A stretch of 64,000 bases of DNA, from contig CAYVCL010000002.1 of assembly GCA_964450185.1 (NCBI GenBank), positions 10,278-74,277 of the forward strand, written 5' to 3'. Of this stretch, positions 55,343 to 63,958 are shown piece by piece. Source of the stretch: RUG11237 sp964450185. Its GTDB lineage: Bacteria > Bacillota > Clostridia > Lachnospirales > Lachnospiraceae. Below the pieces are notes generated by a model that did not search any database, had not been told where the DNA came from, and saw only the letters and a program-made list of their open reading frames with translations. A program made the position numbers and the translations under genes. Position 1 is the stretch's first letter. Each line of letters begins with the position of its first letter.

Positions 55343-56571
55343 CTTTTTTCCTCACTTTCATATACAAATTTTTCATAGAATACTGCACTTTTTCCAGATA
55401 CAACATATTCTGCTGCAACTCGTTTACTCTCTTCCCGACTAATCGGAGTTCTAGACGTATCAACATTCATTTTCTTCATAATTGCTCCCACTTTTCGTCC
55501 ATAACACGTTTTTCCTGCGTTCTTAAAATACTTTTCCATCTGTTCAAAAATATCCTTGATGGATTCTTTATATACATTACCAAACGAAAGCGGTACTGCT
55601 ACACATGGAGTAATTTCCCCATCATTATTTACCGAAATATAGCCTGCTCCTGCAGAACACCCAAAACAATAGGCACTTTCAAATTCAGAAAACAGCACAA
55701 TAATTGGCGCACTCTCCTCTTCCAAATATTTTGCTCGCATTTGATTTACCATTTTCTTTGCTTCCACATAATTAAATTTTACCGCCGACCCCTCTATTTT
55801 CCCTTGAGGAATCGGCATAACAACCCTAATTTCCTGCACGCCCAAAGTTTTTACAAATTCAAAATATTCCTCCATGTCTTTCAATGTAAATTCTTCTAAA
55901 ATGCAAATAGTAAGAACTGTATATATTCCATTTTTCACAAGTAATTCTACCGCTTGTATGGTTTCACGAAATGCATTTTTGTTATTTCTCGTTTTTATCA
56001 CAAATTCTTCTTTATGAAAATCCAAGCTAATAATGATACGATCCATATTACTGTGTTTTAACATATCACAAAATTCCTGAGTAATATTATGTCCCGTTGT
56101 ATAAAGCTGTCCTCTGATTCCATCCGGAATCTTTTCAATCAGCTCATTAATATCTTCTCGCAACATCGGCTCACCACCAGTAATTCCCATTGTAGCTACA
56201 CCCATATCATATGCATCTTTATAGATATCCCAAATAGTTTCTCGCTTTAAATCTTGTCTACAATGCTTTATTCTATAACAATGCCAACAATTACAATGAC
56301 ATCTTCCCGTAACTACTACGTCCAACTGATATAACTGTCGCTTTTTATCCTGAAATCGTTCTAGCGATTCTAATAAACGCTCCCATGCCTTTGATGGAAA
56401 TGCCGGAAAAAAACTATTTAAAAAATATTCTCCTGTTCTTTGGTTATAAATCAGTTTTTCATTTCTGCTTTCCCAAAAATTTGCGATTGCATTTGTCATT
56501 TTATTTTTTGAACTGTTAAGAATTATCTCTCTAATTTCTGTAGCATCTACAATTTTTCTAAATTCCGACAT
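55339..56571 (-). CDS. Radical SAM/SPASM-type enzyme of the NRPS cluster
   Basis: The protein is 410 aa from the ATG at 56571 (AAGGGA 8 nt upstream); the frame opens at a GTG at 56601. A roughly 85-residue N-terminal helical part precedes the radical SAM core. The 4Fe-4S motif is C-HCN-C-WH-C (Cx3Cx2C), followed by GITGGEPMLR, the SAM-binding GGEP motif. Near the C-terminus YCFGCSAGAGY and, about 13 residues on, TPCVAV form a SPASM-like cluster region. Such enzymes modify peptides or carrier-bound substrates by radical chemistry. It sits between the ACP and the exporter, in the same transcript as the NRPS genes. The substrate is unknown; a starter unit on the ACP, or a tailoring step on the peptide, are both possible. 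Confidence 0.88.
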   Translation of the reverse strand: MSEFRKIVDATEIREIILNSSKNKMTNAIANFWESRNEKLIYNQRTGEYFLNSFFPAFPSKAWERLLESLERFQDKKRQLYQLDVVVTGRCHCNCWHCYRIKHCRQDLKRETIWDIYKDAYDMGVATMGITGGEPMLREDINELIEKIPDGIRGQLYTTGHNITQEFCDMLKHSNMDRIIISLDFHKEEFVIKTRNNKNAFRETIQAVELLVKNGIYTVLTICILEEFTLKDMEEYFEFVKTLGVQEIRVVMPIPQGKIEGSAVKFNYVEAKKMVNQMRAKYLEEESAPIIVLFSEFESAYCFGCSAGAGYISVNNDGEITPCVAVPLSFGNVYKESIKDIFEQMEKYFKNAGKTCYGRKVGAIMKKMNVDTSRTPISREESKRVAAEYVVSGKSAVFYEKFVYESEEKR

Positions 56572-56605
56572 TCTTTTGTTTCCCTTCATTTCCGCTTTCA
56601 CAATG

Positions 56606-56860
56606 CTAACAATTTTCTTCTTTCACTTGTGACATTTTTTCCTTAACTCGTGCTTTTAAATCCCCTACGGTCACAAACTCTGTAATATCAGCATCATCAA
56701 AATTAATATTTAATCTTTCTTCCAACTCCATGATTAAGTCTACATAATCTAAAGAATCCAAACCTAACTCTTCTGCAATTTTTGTTTCATCTGTAATTTC
56801 TTTAGCCTCTCTATCTATATAAGGCAACACTAATTCAATAAATAATTTATCTAATTCCAT
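56606..56860 (-). CDS. Acyl carrier protein of the NRPS cluster
   Basis: This 84-aa acidic, four-helix carrier has the phosphopantetheine site in LGLDSLDYVDLIMELEE (Ser37). GGAGG is 6 nt before the ATG. It is the first gene of the NRPS operon. Since NRPS-A begins with a heterocyclization domain and no loading module exists, this carrier is the best candidate to present the first acyl or aminoacyl unit. No acyl ligase is encoded nearby, so loading must come from elsewhere. A fatty-acid-synthesis ACP is less likely because no fab genes surround it. Confidence 0.93.
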   Translation of the reverse strand: MELDKLFIELVLPYIDREAKEITDETKIAEELGLDSLDYVDLIMELEERLNINFDDADITEFVTVGDLKARVKEKMSQVKEENC

Positions 56861-56884
56861 TTTCTTCCTCCATCTTCTTATGTT

Positions 56885-56962
56885 CTAACATATAGAATTT
56901 CGATATGTTAGTTATGTATTCCTCTGGTTAGTCTTATCCTTTTATCGTTAGAATCAACTAAC
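56885..56962. promoter_or_regulatory. GTTAG/CTAAC operator-like array in the NRPS operon leader
   Basis: GTTAG occurs at 56907, 56927 and 56947, spaced exactly 20 bp. CTAAC at 56885 forms with the first copy a 9-bp inverted repeat, CTAACATAT and ATATGTTAG. CTAAC at 56958 forms a second dyad with the third copy just downstream of the -10. The array covers the transcription start and leader, as expected of a repressor site. Confidence 0.6.
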
Positions 56963-56964
56963 AA

Positions 56965-56993
56965 ATATTAGCACACAATAACCACTGCGTCAA
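56965..56993 (-). promoter_or_regulatory. Promoter of the NRPS operon
   Basis: TTGACG (56993-56988), 17 nt, TAATAT (56970-56965). It stands between the PqqD-gene terminator and the ACP gene and would drive all eight leftward genes. Confidence 0.75.
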
Positions 56994-57070
56994 GTATGGC
57001 TTTATTTTCCATTCAACGAAACCTTCTTTCTACTACTTACTTCTATTCCAAAAGTAGTTCTGCATTTTTC

Positions 57071-57120
57071 AAAAAAATAGGGTGTTTTAAAAGTCATATT
57101 CTAACTTTTAAAACACCCTA
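57071..57120 (-). terminator. Terminator after the PqqD-like gene
   Basis: A perfect 17-bp stem (57078-57094 with 57104-57120) ends in seven T on the minus strand. It insulates the NRPS operon from the OPT-PqqD unit. Confidence 0.92.
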
Positions 57121-57124
57121 TTCG

Positions 57125-57475
57125 CTATTCCTTCCATCGAAGAAATGAATAACTATCTAATATCTGAAAATATTTCGCCAAACGCTCATACAAAGGCTCC
57201 GCTTTATCTCCGAAATGTTCTTTCACCAATACTCCTAATACAACGATATCTTTTTCGCCATCCAAAAGAGGCCATATAAAACTCCCCATCTCGTCTAAAT
57301 GGATATGACTGATTTTTGGTCTGTGAAAAAGTATCTGTGCAAGTTTGTTAAACATCCCTTTATTTTCAATATCCAGAATAACCATTCCATTTTCATCCAC
57401 AGACCATGAAATTTCCTCCGGTCGCATAGGACGACGCTCCAAATAATTTTCTTTGCTTTTATTTTCTCTCTTCAT
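57125..57475 (-). CDS. PqqD-family protein
   Basis: The protein is 116 aa from the ATG at 57475 (AGGA upstream); an ATG at 57499 overlaps the transporter stop. The PqqD winged-helix pattern is clear: ISWSVDENGMVILDIENKG, then LDEMGSFIWPLLDG and a final RLAKYFQIL helix. PqqD-like domains bind leader peptides for radical SAM enzymes in RiPP systems. Here the gene follows an OPT transporter in the same unit. A radical SAM gene lies about 550 bp away, but behind a strong terminator, so a link is only suggestive. Confidence 0.8.
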   Translation of the reverse strand: MKRENKSKENYLERRPMRPEEISWSVDENGMVILDIENKGMFNKLAQILFHRPKISHIHLDEMGSFIWPLLDGEKDIVVLGVLVKEHFGDKAEPLYERLAKYFQILDSYSFLRWKE

Positions 57476-57480
57476 ATTTC

Positions 57481-59385
57481 CTATTTTCTCTTTTTCCATA
57501 CCGAAAATTTAAGTAATGATAAGATTACTAAAGCAAAGACAATCAGGCTACCTATCGCACCAAGCATTTCAGAGCCATTCAAATATCCGGACAAATCAAT
57601 TGCTTTATCTGCTCCAAAGATTGCCAATATTGCTAAAACAATTCCAACCAGTCCTTCTCCGGCAATCATACCGGAACAGTATAAAATGCCATCATTGACA
57701 ATTTCTTTCTTTTCTTCTTCCTTTCGTTTCATCTTATCAAAAGCAAGACGTACCAGTCCCCCTGCCATAATGCAGGCATTTAACTGCACCGGCAAGTAAA
57801 CACCAATGGCAAACGGAAGCACCGGAATTCCCAAAATCTCAATTACAATGGCAATAAATACGCCAATAAATACCAGACCCCACGGAAGATTACTTTCCAT
57901 AACACCTTCAATAATCATTTTCATTAAAGTTGCCTGTGGAGCTGCAAGCTGTTCAGAGCCGAATCCCCACGCCTGATCTAATAAGTATAAGGTTGCCCCA
58001 ATCGCAAGAGCTGCCGCCACAACACCAATCAATTCACCAATCTGCTGCTTTTTCGGTGTAGCGCCTAATAAATAACCTGTCTTTAAATCCTGTGAAGTAT
58101 CACCGGCAATCGCCGCCACGATACAAATAATGGAACCAATGGCAATGGCTCCCTGCATCCCATGAATACCACCATCGCCTGTCACTTTTAAAATAACAGT
58201 AGCAATCAAAAGTGTTGCAATCGCCATGCCGGATACCGGATTGTTACTGCTTCCCACAAGACCTACCATACGAGATGATACTGTTGCAAAAAAGAAACCA
58301 AACACTACCACGATAGCAGCCCCCAAAGGACTTACCGGAATTACAGGAACCAGCCAGATTAAAACCGTAATTACAACAATACTTGTAATTACAACACCCA
58401 TTCCCAAATCTTTGGAGGTACGGGTAATTTCTCCACCGGATGCCCCTTTCATGCTCTTGATTGCATCTTTAAATGTTCGCACAATAAGAGGCAGGGACTT
58501 GATTAAACTGATAATCCCACCGGCTGCCAAAGCACCGGCACCAATATAGCGAATGTAGGAACTCCATATTGCAGAAGCTCCACCCGCTGCAAACATCTCA
58601 CCAATCGGTTCTGTTCCCGGATACAGCACAAGCTGTTCTCCGAATAATACAATCATCGGGATGAGAACCAACCAACTGAGAATACCTCCTGCAAACATAT
58701 AAGAAGCAATTCGTGGACCACAAATATATCCCACACTCATTACCGCAGGATAAATCTGTGTTCCAATTTCACCGTGATAATTTTTAATTTTAAGGGAAAC
58801 TTCACTTGGAACAACCTTTAATCCGTCAATAACAAATTTAAACAATGCAGAAAAGCCCATTCCTGCAAATACTGTTGTCGCATTTGCTCCGCCTTCTTCT
58901 CCTGCTAAAAGCACTTCCGCACAGGCACTGCCTTCCGGATATGGTAAAATTCCATGTTCCTTTACAATCAGTGCATTTCTCAGGGGAACCATAAAAATCA
59001 CCCCTAACAAACCACCTAACAATGCAATTAATGTAATCTCCAGAATACTTGGCTTATCCATTCTTCCTTCTGCTGCCCATAAAAATAGTGCAGGAAGAGT
59101 AAATATCGCACCCGCTGCCAAAGATTCCCCGGCAGAGCCAACTGTCTGTACAATATTACTTTCCAAAATAGAATTTTTACGCATAACTACGCGAATAACA
59201 CCCATTGCAATTACCGCAGCCGGAATGGATGCAGAAACTGTCATACCTACTCTAAGCCCTAAGTAGGCATTGGCAGCCCCAAACACTACCGCAAGAAAAA
59301 TCCCCATAATAATTGACGTTATTGTCAATTCAGGTGTAATTTTCTCTGCGGGAATGTAGGGTTTGAATTCTTTTTTCTCATTCAT
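57481..59385 (-). CDS. OPT-family oligopeptide transporter
   Basis: This 634-aa protein has about fourteen membrane helices and the OPT features GAANAYLGLRVGMTVSASIPAAV near 38 (read in parts), YPEGSACAEVL near 148 and GDTSQDLKTGYLLGATPKKQQ near 428. It imports oligopeptides or metal chelates using the proton gradient. It is followed within 6 bp by the PqqD-like gene, a pairing that suggests peptide-related function. Confidence 0.92.
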   Translation of the reverse strand: MNEKKEFKPYIPAEKITPELTITSIIMGIFLAVVFGAANAYLGLRVGMTVSASIPAAVIAMGVIRVVMRKNSILESNIVQTVGSAGESLAAGAIFTLPALFLWAAEGRMDKPSILEITLIALLGGLLGVIFMVPLRNALIVKEHGILPYPEGSACAEVLLAGEEGGANATTVFAGMGFSALFKFVIDGLKVVPSEVSLKIKNYHGEIGTQIYPAVMSVGYICGPRIASYMFAGGILSWLVLIPMIVLFGEQLVLYPGTEPIGEMFAAGGASAIWSSYIRYIGAGALAAGGIISLIKSLPLIVRTFKDAIKSMKGASGGEITRTSKDLGMGVVITSIVVITVLIWLVPVIPVSPLGAAIVVVFGFFFATVSSRMVGLVGSSNNPVSGMAIATLLIATVILKVTGDGGIHGMQGAIAIGSIICIVAAIAGDTSQDLKTGYLLGATPKKQQIGELIGVVAAALAIGATLYLLDQAWGFGSEQLAAPQATLMKMIIEGVMESNLPWGLVFIGVFIAIVIEILGIPVLPFAIGVYLPVQLNACIMAGGLVRLAFDKMKRKEEEKKEIVNDGILYCSGMIAGEGLVGIVLAILAIFGADKAIDLSGYLNGSEMLGAIGSLIVFALVILSLLKFSVWKKRK

Positions 59386-59492
59386 ATACCTTCTCCTTCA
59401 TTCTATATTTCTAGTCCCTCACATTTTATCGAAAGTCCTCCTCATATGCAAGCAATAATCATGCAATACCATGTATTTCCAGTCTGTTTTAA

Positions 59493-60863
59493 TTATTTAC
59501 GAAAGAAGTTGTAAATTCCAACTGCAAACACCGCAAAAATAATAACCGGAAGCACATAAGTCATATACCCTCTTAACCAATCACCGATTTTCAGCCCTTT
59601 TCCGGTATTCGCTTCCTTCTTAAAGTTATCCCAGCCCCAACCTTTTTTACTGACACAGAACAGCAAAAATGTAAGTGAACCAAGAGGAAGAATCAGATTA
59701 CTCACAATAAAATCCTCTAAATCCATAATATTGCTATTTCCTCCAAAAGGCTTTATCCAACTGAGAACATTATAGCCTAAAATACACGGCAGGGATAAAA
59801 ACGGCATTAAAATACCATTTATCAGGCAAGCTTTCTTTCTACTCCATCCAAATAAATCAATCGAGCAGGCAATAATTCCTTCGAATACCGCGAGCACGGT
59901 AGATATTGCTGCAAAAAATAAAAATACAAAAAACAAGCTTCCCCAAAATCTTCCCAACGGAATATTATTGAAGATATTTGGCAAGGTAATAAAAATCAGA
60001 CTTGGACCACTGTCCACCTCTACACCGTAAGCAAAACATGCCGGGAAAATGATTAATCCAGAGCAAAATGCCACAAAAGTATCAAGAAGTGCCACATTTA
60101 ATGCTTCTCCGGCTAAGGTTCTCTCTTTTCCGATATAACTTCCAAAAATCGCCATAGCTCCCATACCCAAACTTAATGTAAAAAATGCCTGATTCATCGC
60201 ACCAACAATTACTTTTCCTACACCGACCTCTTTCATTCGTTCCAAATCAGGTCGAAGATAAAAGGCAAGTCCTTTTTCTCCACCTTCCATAAAAAAGCTG
60301 TTAATGGCAAGAACCACCATAATGGCAAGCAATGCCAACATCATCACTTTTGTAATCTTTTCCAATCCATTTTGAAGTCCAACGGAGTTGACCAAAAAAC
60401 CTACTATAATGACAATCAGCACATAGATAGTCACTGTTTTTGCATCCAACATAAAATTATCAAAATATGCCTCGATTCCTTTTGCATCCAAGCCTTCGAA
60501 TTTTCCACCTGCCGTTGCCACAAAATAATGTAGCATCCATCCTGCAACACTAGTGTAAAACATCATAAGAAGATAGTTCCCAATCACTGCTGCATATCCA
60601 TGAATATGCCATTTACTTCCCTTGCGTTCCAACTGCTGATACAATTTTGCCGGACTTTTCTGACTGGCACGTCCCAGTGAAAATTCCACAGTCAAAACCG
60701 GTACTCCAAGGGCAATCAGGAAGAACAAGTAAATTAATACAAAAATTCCTCCACCATACTCTCCCACCATATAAGGAAACTTCCAGACATTTCCTATTCC
60801 AATGGCACAACCAGCGCTCAGCAAAATAAAGCCAAGCCTGCTTCCTAAACGTTCTCTTTCCAT
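59493..60863 (-). CDS. Sodium-dependent transporter, NSS/SNF family
   Basis: This 456-aa, roughly eleven-helix transporter has the typical start SRLGFILLSAGCAIGIGNVWKFPY (helix 1 with the substrate/sodium-binding break), GYNVLSWIKP late, and SLGMGAMAIFGSYIG near 230. It takes up amino acids or amines with sodium. Bacterial members of this 11-helix form include tryptophan and tyrosine carriers; the substrate here is unknown. AAAGGAG precedes the ATG. Monocistronic. Confidence 0.93.
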   Translation of the reverse strand: MERERLGSRLGFILLSAGCAIGIGNVWKFPYMVGEYGGGIFVLIYLFFLIALGVPVLTVEFSLGRASQKSPAKLYQQLERKGSKWHIHGYAAVIGNYLLMMFYTSVAGWMLHYFVATAGGKFEGLDAKGIEAYFDNFMLDAKTVTIYVLIVIIVGFLVNSVGLQNGLEKITKVMMLALLAIMVVLAINSFFMEGGEKGLAFYLRPDLERMKEVGVGKVIVGAMNQAFFTLSLGMGAMAIFGSYIGKERTLAGEALNVALLDTFVAFCSGLIIFPACFAYGVEVDSGPSLIFITLPNIFNNIPLGRFWGSLFFVFLFFAAISTVLAVFEGIIACSIDLFGWSRKKACLINGILMPFLSLPCILGYNVLSWIKPFGGNSNIMDLEDFIVSNLILPLGSLTFLLFCVSKKGWGWDNFKKEANTGKGLKIGDWLRGYMTYVLPVIIFAVFAVGIYNFFRK

Positions 60864-61020
60864 TTTGTTCTCCTTTTTCTACTGCATCTTTTCATATAAA
60901 TAGCTCTTTTGTCTTAAAAAGCACTATCCGTAGGATACCATAAAATCAAGCAAAACACAACTTAACACCTTTTTCTTTCTAATGCATATTATAATACTAA
61001 ACATGAAATCAGGTATTTTT

Positions 61021-61563
61021 ATGATAAACAGTATCTTTGCTCCAAATGCCGTTATTGAAAATATCACTTCTGACCGAAATGCAAGACTTGTGACAATTTC
61101 TTATCGTAATTGTCCTAACTGCCCTAATCAACAGGTGGTTTTAGTTGTTGACAGAAATACACTAATCCAAAATGAGCGTGGTGACATCATTCCTTTTCGG
61201 GAGTTAGCTGTAGGCATGATAGTGAATGCCTCCTTCTCCTCTGCTATGACAAGAAGTATTCCCCCACAGGCTCAGGCTTTCCGAATCCGCATAGTACGTC
61301 GAATGCCCGCCTATGAAACAACGACCGGACGAATTATTGAAGTAAATTCCAGAAACCGTTTCATTACCACCATGAGTCATGCCAATCCTTCTTCCATCAT
61401 CCGTTTCAATATATCAGACGATACAGTTATTCTAAATCAACGGGGCAGAGCCATTCCTTTTTCCAGACTTATGCCCGGATTAAGGGTAAGTATACAGCAT
61501 GCCAACTTTATGACTGTCAGTATTCCACCGCAAACCACCGCTTTTGTGATACAACTGTTATAA
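61021..61563 (+). CDS. Hypothetical two-repeat beta-rich protein (181 aa)
   Basis: The start ATG at 61021 (MINSIFAPNAVIENI) is preferred; the frame opens at 60982. The protein is an internal duplication: residues about 9-92 and 97-180 each run from a beta strand through ILN/LIQNxRGxxIPFxxLxxGxxV to SIPPQxxAFxIxxx. The repeat resembles DUF5666-like small barrels. It has a CPNCP pair only in the first repeat, no signal peptide and no membrane segment. Function unknown; it is expressed alone. Confidence 0.6.
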   Translation: MINSIFAPNAVIENITSDRNARLVTISYRNCPNCPNQQVVLVVDRNTLIQNERGDIIPFRELAVGMIVNASFSSAMTRSIPPQAQAFRIRIVRRMPAYETTTGRIIEVNSRNRFITTMSHANPSSIIRFNISDDTVILNQRGRAIPFSRLMPGLRVSIQHANFMTVSIPPQTTAFVIQLL

Positions 61564-61582
61564 AAATGGTTTGCCGCAACTA

Positions 61583-61628
61583 ACTTACGGACTGCTTTCT
61601 GCCTTTCAGGAGAAAACAGTCCGTAAGT
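61583..61628. terminator. Long hairpin after the two-repeat protein
   Basis: ACTTACGGACTG (61583-61594) pairs perfectly with CAGTCCGTAAGT (61617-61628) over a 22-nt loop. No T-run follows, so it is either a weak terminator or another structured element. Confidence 0.4.
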
Positions 61629-61722
61629 CGCATTTGACACCTGTATCCTTGCACACTATAATATTTCTTGAACAAAAACAAACGCTTTTTTGTGTTTGCC
61701 ATTTTACGTTAAGGAGATATTT

Positions 61723-62553
61723 ATGTCAAATATTATTGAAATAACTGACTTTGAAGCACCCGAACTGGATATATACGCCCGCCTTACAGAGGTACAATTA
61801 CTAAACCGCCACGAACCGGAAAAAGGCATTTTTATTGCAGAAAGCCCAAAGGTAATTGAACGGGCTTTGGATGCAGGATGCGTTCCCGTTTCCTGTCTGG
61901 TAGAGCGAAAACATATCGAAGGACAAGCAAAAGACATCATCGCCCGCTGTGGAGATGTGCCTGTTTACACCGCTGATTTTGAAGTTCTGACACAACTGAC
62001 CGGTTTTCAATTAACCCGCGGCATGCTATGTGCTATGCGCCGTCCACCGCTTGCCAGTGTTGAAAACATATGTGCCAACGCACGTCGCATTGCAGTGTTA
62101 GAAAATGTGATGAATCCTACCAATGTGGGCGCTATTTTCCGTTCTGCCGCTGCACTGAACATTGATGCGGTATTGCTTACCTCTGCCTGCAGTAACCCGC
62201 TGTACCGCCGTGCAATACGAGTAAGCATGGGGACTGTTTTCCAGATTCCATGGACCTTTTTAGAAAAAGAATCTTCAGAAAGCACAGAATCCTACATTGA
62301 ACAACTGCATCAGTTGGGATTTAAAACCGCTGCCATGGCATTAAGCGACCAAGCTGTTTCTATCGACAATCCAGAGCTTATGGCGGAAGAAAAGCTGGCT
62401 ATCATACTAGGGACCGAAGGGGAAGGACTTGCGCACAGCACCATTTCTGATTGTGATTATACCGTATGTATCCCTATGTCCCACGGTGTAGATTCACTAA
62501 ACGTTGCCGCCGCCAGTGCTGTAGCTTTCTGGCAGTTGGGGAATAAGCCGTAA
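61723..62553 (+). CDS. TrmH/SpoU-family RNA methyltransferase
   Basis: The protein is 276 aa from the ATG at 61723 (AAGGAG 6 nt upstream). An N-terminal substrate-binding domain (about 15-95, KGIFIAESPKVIERAL) precedes the SPOUT knot: ENVMNPTNVGAIFRSAAAL near 127, ILGTEGEGL near 227 and CIPMSHGVDSLNVAAASAV near 246. It 2'-O-methylates rRNA or tRNA ribose; the exact site is unknown. Confidence 0.93.
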   Translation: MSNIIEITDFEAPELDIYARLTEVQLLNRHEPEKGIFIAESPKVIERALDAGCVPVSCLVERKHIEGQAKDIIARCGDVPVYTADFEVLTQLTGFQLTRGMLCAMRRPPLASVENICANARRIAVLENVMNPTNVGAIFRSAAALNIDAVLLTSACSNPLYRRAIRVSMGTVFQIPWTFLEKESSESTESYIEQLHQLGFKTAAMALSDQAVSIDNPELMAEEKLAIILGTEGEGLAHSTISDCDYTVCIPMSHGVDSLNVAAASAVAFWQLGNKP

Positions 62554-62572
62554 ATTGGCAGGACGCCTACAA

Positions 62573-62618
62573 TAACAACAAAAGTTTCCTGAGCAGACAC
62601 AAAACTGCTCAGGAAACT
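62573..62618 (-). terminator. Terminator of the HipA-like gene
   Basis: AGTTTCCTGAGCAG (62583-62596) pairs with CTGCTCAGGAAACT (62605-62618). On the minus strand TTTTGTTGTT follows. The stem includes the stop codon region of the kinase gene. Confidence 0.8.
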
Positions 62619-63726
62619 AGATATTCTTTAACTCATTCAATCTGCGTTCAAACATTTCTGCTTCTTTTTCCATATCTCCAAATTTGCTCATATCCATTTC
62701 ACATTTTTGGCGAAGCCCGATATGCTTTACTGCCTCAACAGCAGCCTCTCTTTGTGTCATTCTCCGTGGCAAAACCGTCTGGCAATTTGCCCCCTCAATA
62801 TTATCATAGGCTAAAAAGCTCTGATTAAAATCCATCAACGGATACAAGGAAATGTATTCATTTGTTTTATTGTCAATAAAAAATCCCCAATTTTCCGGAT
62901 GTCGGTCTGTATTTCCGATTAAATAATCAAGAATATTCATCCCATAATAAGTAATCGGGTCCAATTCGTTACATACTTCAATAGTATTCAAATCATGATT
63001 ACACGCATAAATGTCAAATGCCATTTTTGACACCATAGAACGTTCTTTCGATGAGATAATGTCACTTTCCGTAACTACCTGCCCCTGATAAATGTATTTG
63101 CGATATTTCACCTGCGGTATATCAAAGCACTGACATATTTCACTTGCCAATAATTCTTTTTTTACCGTTTCTTCTCCTCCATCTTTCAGCAACCGAAATC
63201 CCTGCTTATCCCGAATCCACGCTTTTGGAAAACATCCTTTCGTAGATAAATCAGGCGCCAATTCCTGATTTGTCACTGTCATTTGACGCCCTTTTAATGA
63301 AATTTCTACAATCGCCTCATTTAATGGATTGTCATACAGATTCAATTTTGCAAAAGAAATCTCCTCTCCTTCTTTTCTTACCCAATATACATCGTTCAAA
63401 GAAACGCAGTGATAAGACAAAGAAATCTGAGCGCGGTCTTTATCTGTCACAGCCTGAGCCACGCCAATACTATTCAATATCTCTTTCGCATATTTTCTGT
63501 CCAATGATAATACTCTTGATGCACACCAATGATAAAAATTATTCAAATTATTTATCCTAGTGTCAATATCATCCTCTTCTTCCTGTTCCAAATACAAATC
63601 GTATGGCATGAATTTCTTATCAAAAATCTCTATTTTCCCCGTTGTTGAAACGTTTGCCACTTTATTTTCCATATGCATGATTTCATACACAATGAAACTT
63701 TTCTTTTTCGAAGAAATATCCTTCAT
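62617..63726 (-). CDS. HipA/CtkA-like protein kinase
   Basis: This 369-aa protein has kinase-like motifs in the C-terminal half: DYLIGNTDRHPENWGF (catalytic loop, near 285) and YPLMDFNQSF (metal-binding D, near 310). The middle holds a possible lysine-bearing region (FPKAWIRDKQGFRLL). It resembles stand-alone HipA_C/CtkA Ser/Thr kinases; classic HipA has an N-terminal subdomain and a HipB partner gene, and no HipB-like gene is seen here. It could be a toxin whose antitoxin lies elsewhere, or a regulatory kinase. It ends at a strong terminator. Confidence 0.75.
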   Translation of the reverse strand: MKDISSKKKSFIVYEIMHMENKVANVSTTGKIEIFDKKFMPYDLYLEQEEEDDIDTRINNLNNFYHWCASRVLSLDRKYAKEILNSIGVAQAVTDKDRAQISLSYHCVSLNDVYWVRKEGEEISFAKLNLYDNPLNEAIVEISLKGRQMTVTNQELAPDLSTKGCFPKAWIRDKQGFRLLKDGGEETVKKELLASEICQCFDIPQVKYRKYIYQGQVVTESDIISSKERSMVSKMAFDIYACNHDLNTIEVCNELDPITYYGMNILDYLIGNTDRHPENWGFFIDNKTNEYISLYPLMDFNQSFLAYDNIEGANCQTVLPRRMTQREAAVEAVKHIGLRQKCEMDMSKFGDMEKEAEMFERRLNELKNI

Positions 63727-63829
63727 TTATTACACCTCATGATTTTAATTCTCTTTTAAATAAGTTAATCTTATCATGGGGATTTGTGTTTTTCAAGTGC
63801 TGCTATTCTTAGTCTTTTTTCCGATACAT

Positions 63830-63937
63830 TTACCATCCAAGTTCTAATAACCAGTTATTCAGCATTCTCTCCCTATCCTTCTCCTGCACTTTTTGGTCTT
63901 TCGGACTTATATACTCTCCCTTAATATTACCATCCAC
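63830..63937 (-). CDS. Short uncertain frame upstream of the HipA-like gene
   Basis: The open frame extends to the window edge. Its last 35 codons from a GTG at 63937 read VDGNIKGEYISPKDQ and end MLNNWLLELGW, which looks like real protein sequence (amphipathic final helix, Trp-rich end). No good ribosome site is seen. It may be a small partner of the kinase or the remnant of a gene broken by the element at the right edge. Confidence 0.3.
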   Translation of the reverse strand: MDGNIKGEYISPKDQKVQEKDRERMLNNWLLELGW

Positions 63938-63958
63938 AATATATAGTATAAATGGTAC

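Noticed and set aside
56606..56860. Housekeeping fatty-acid ACP
   Set aside because: No fab, plsX or rnc genes nearby; it shares a promoter with the NRPS operon.
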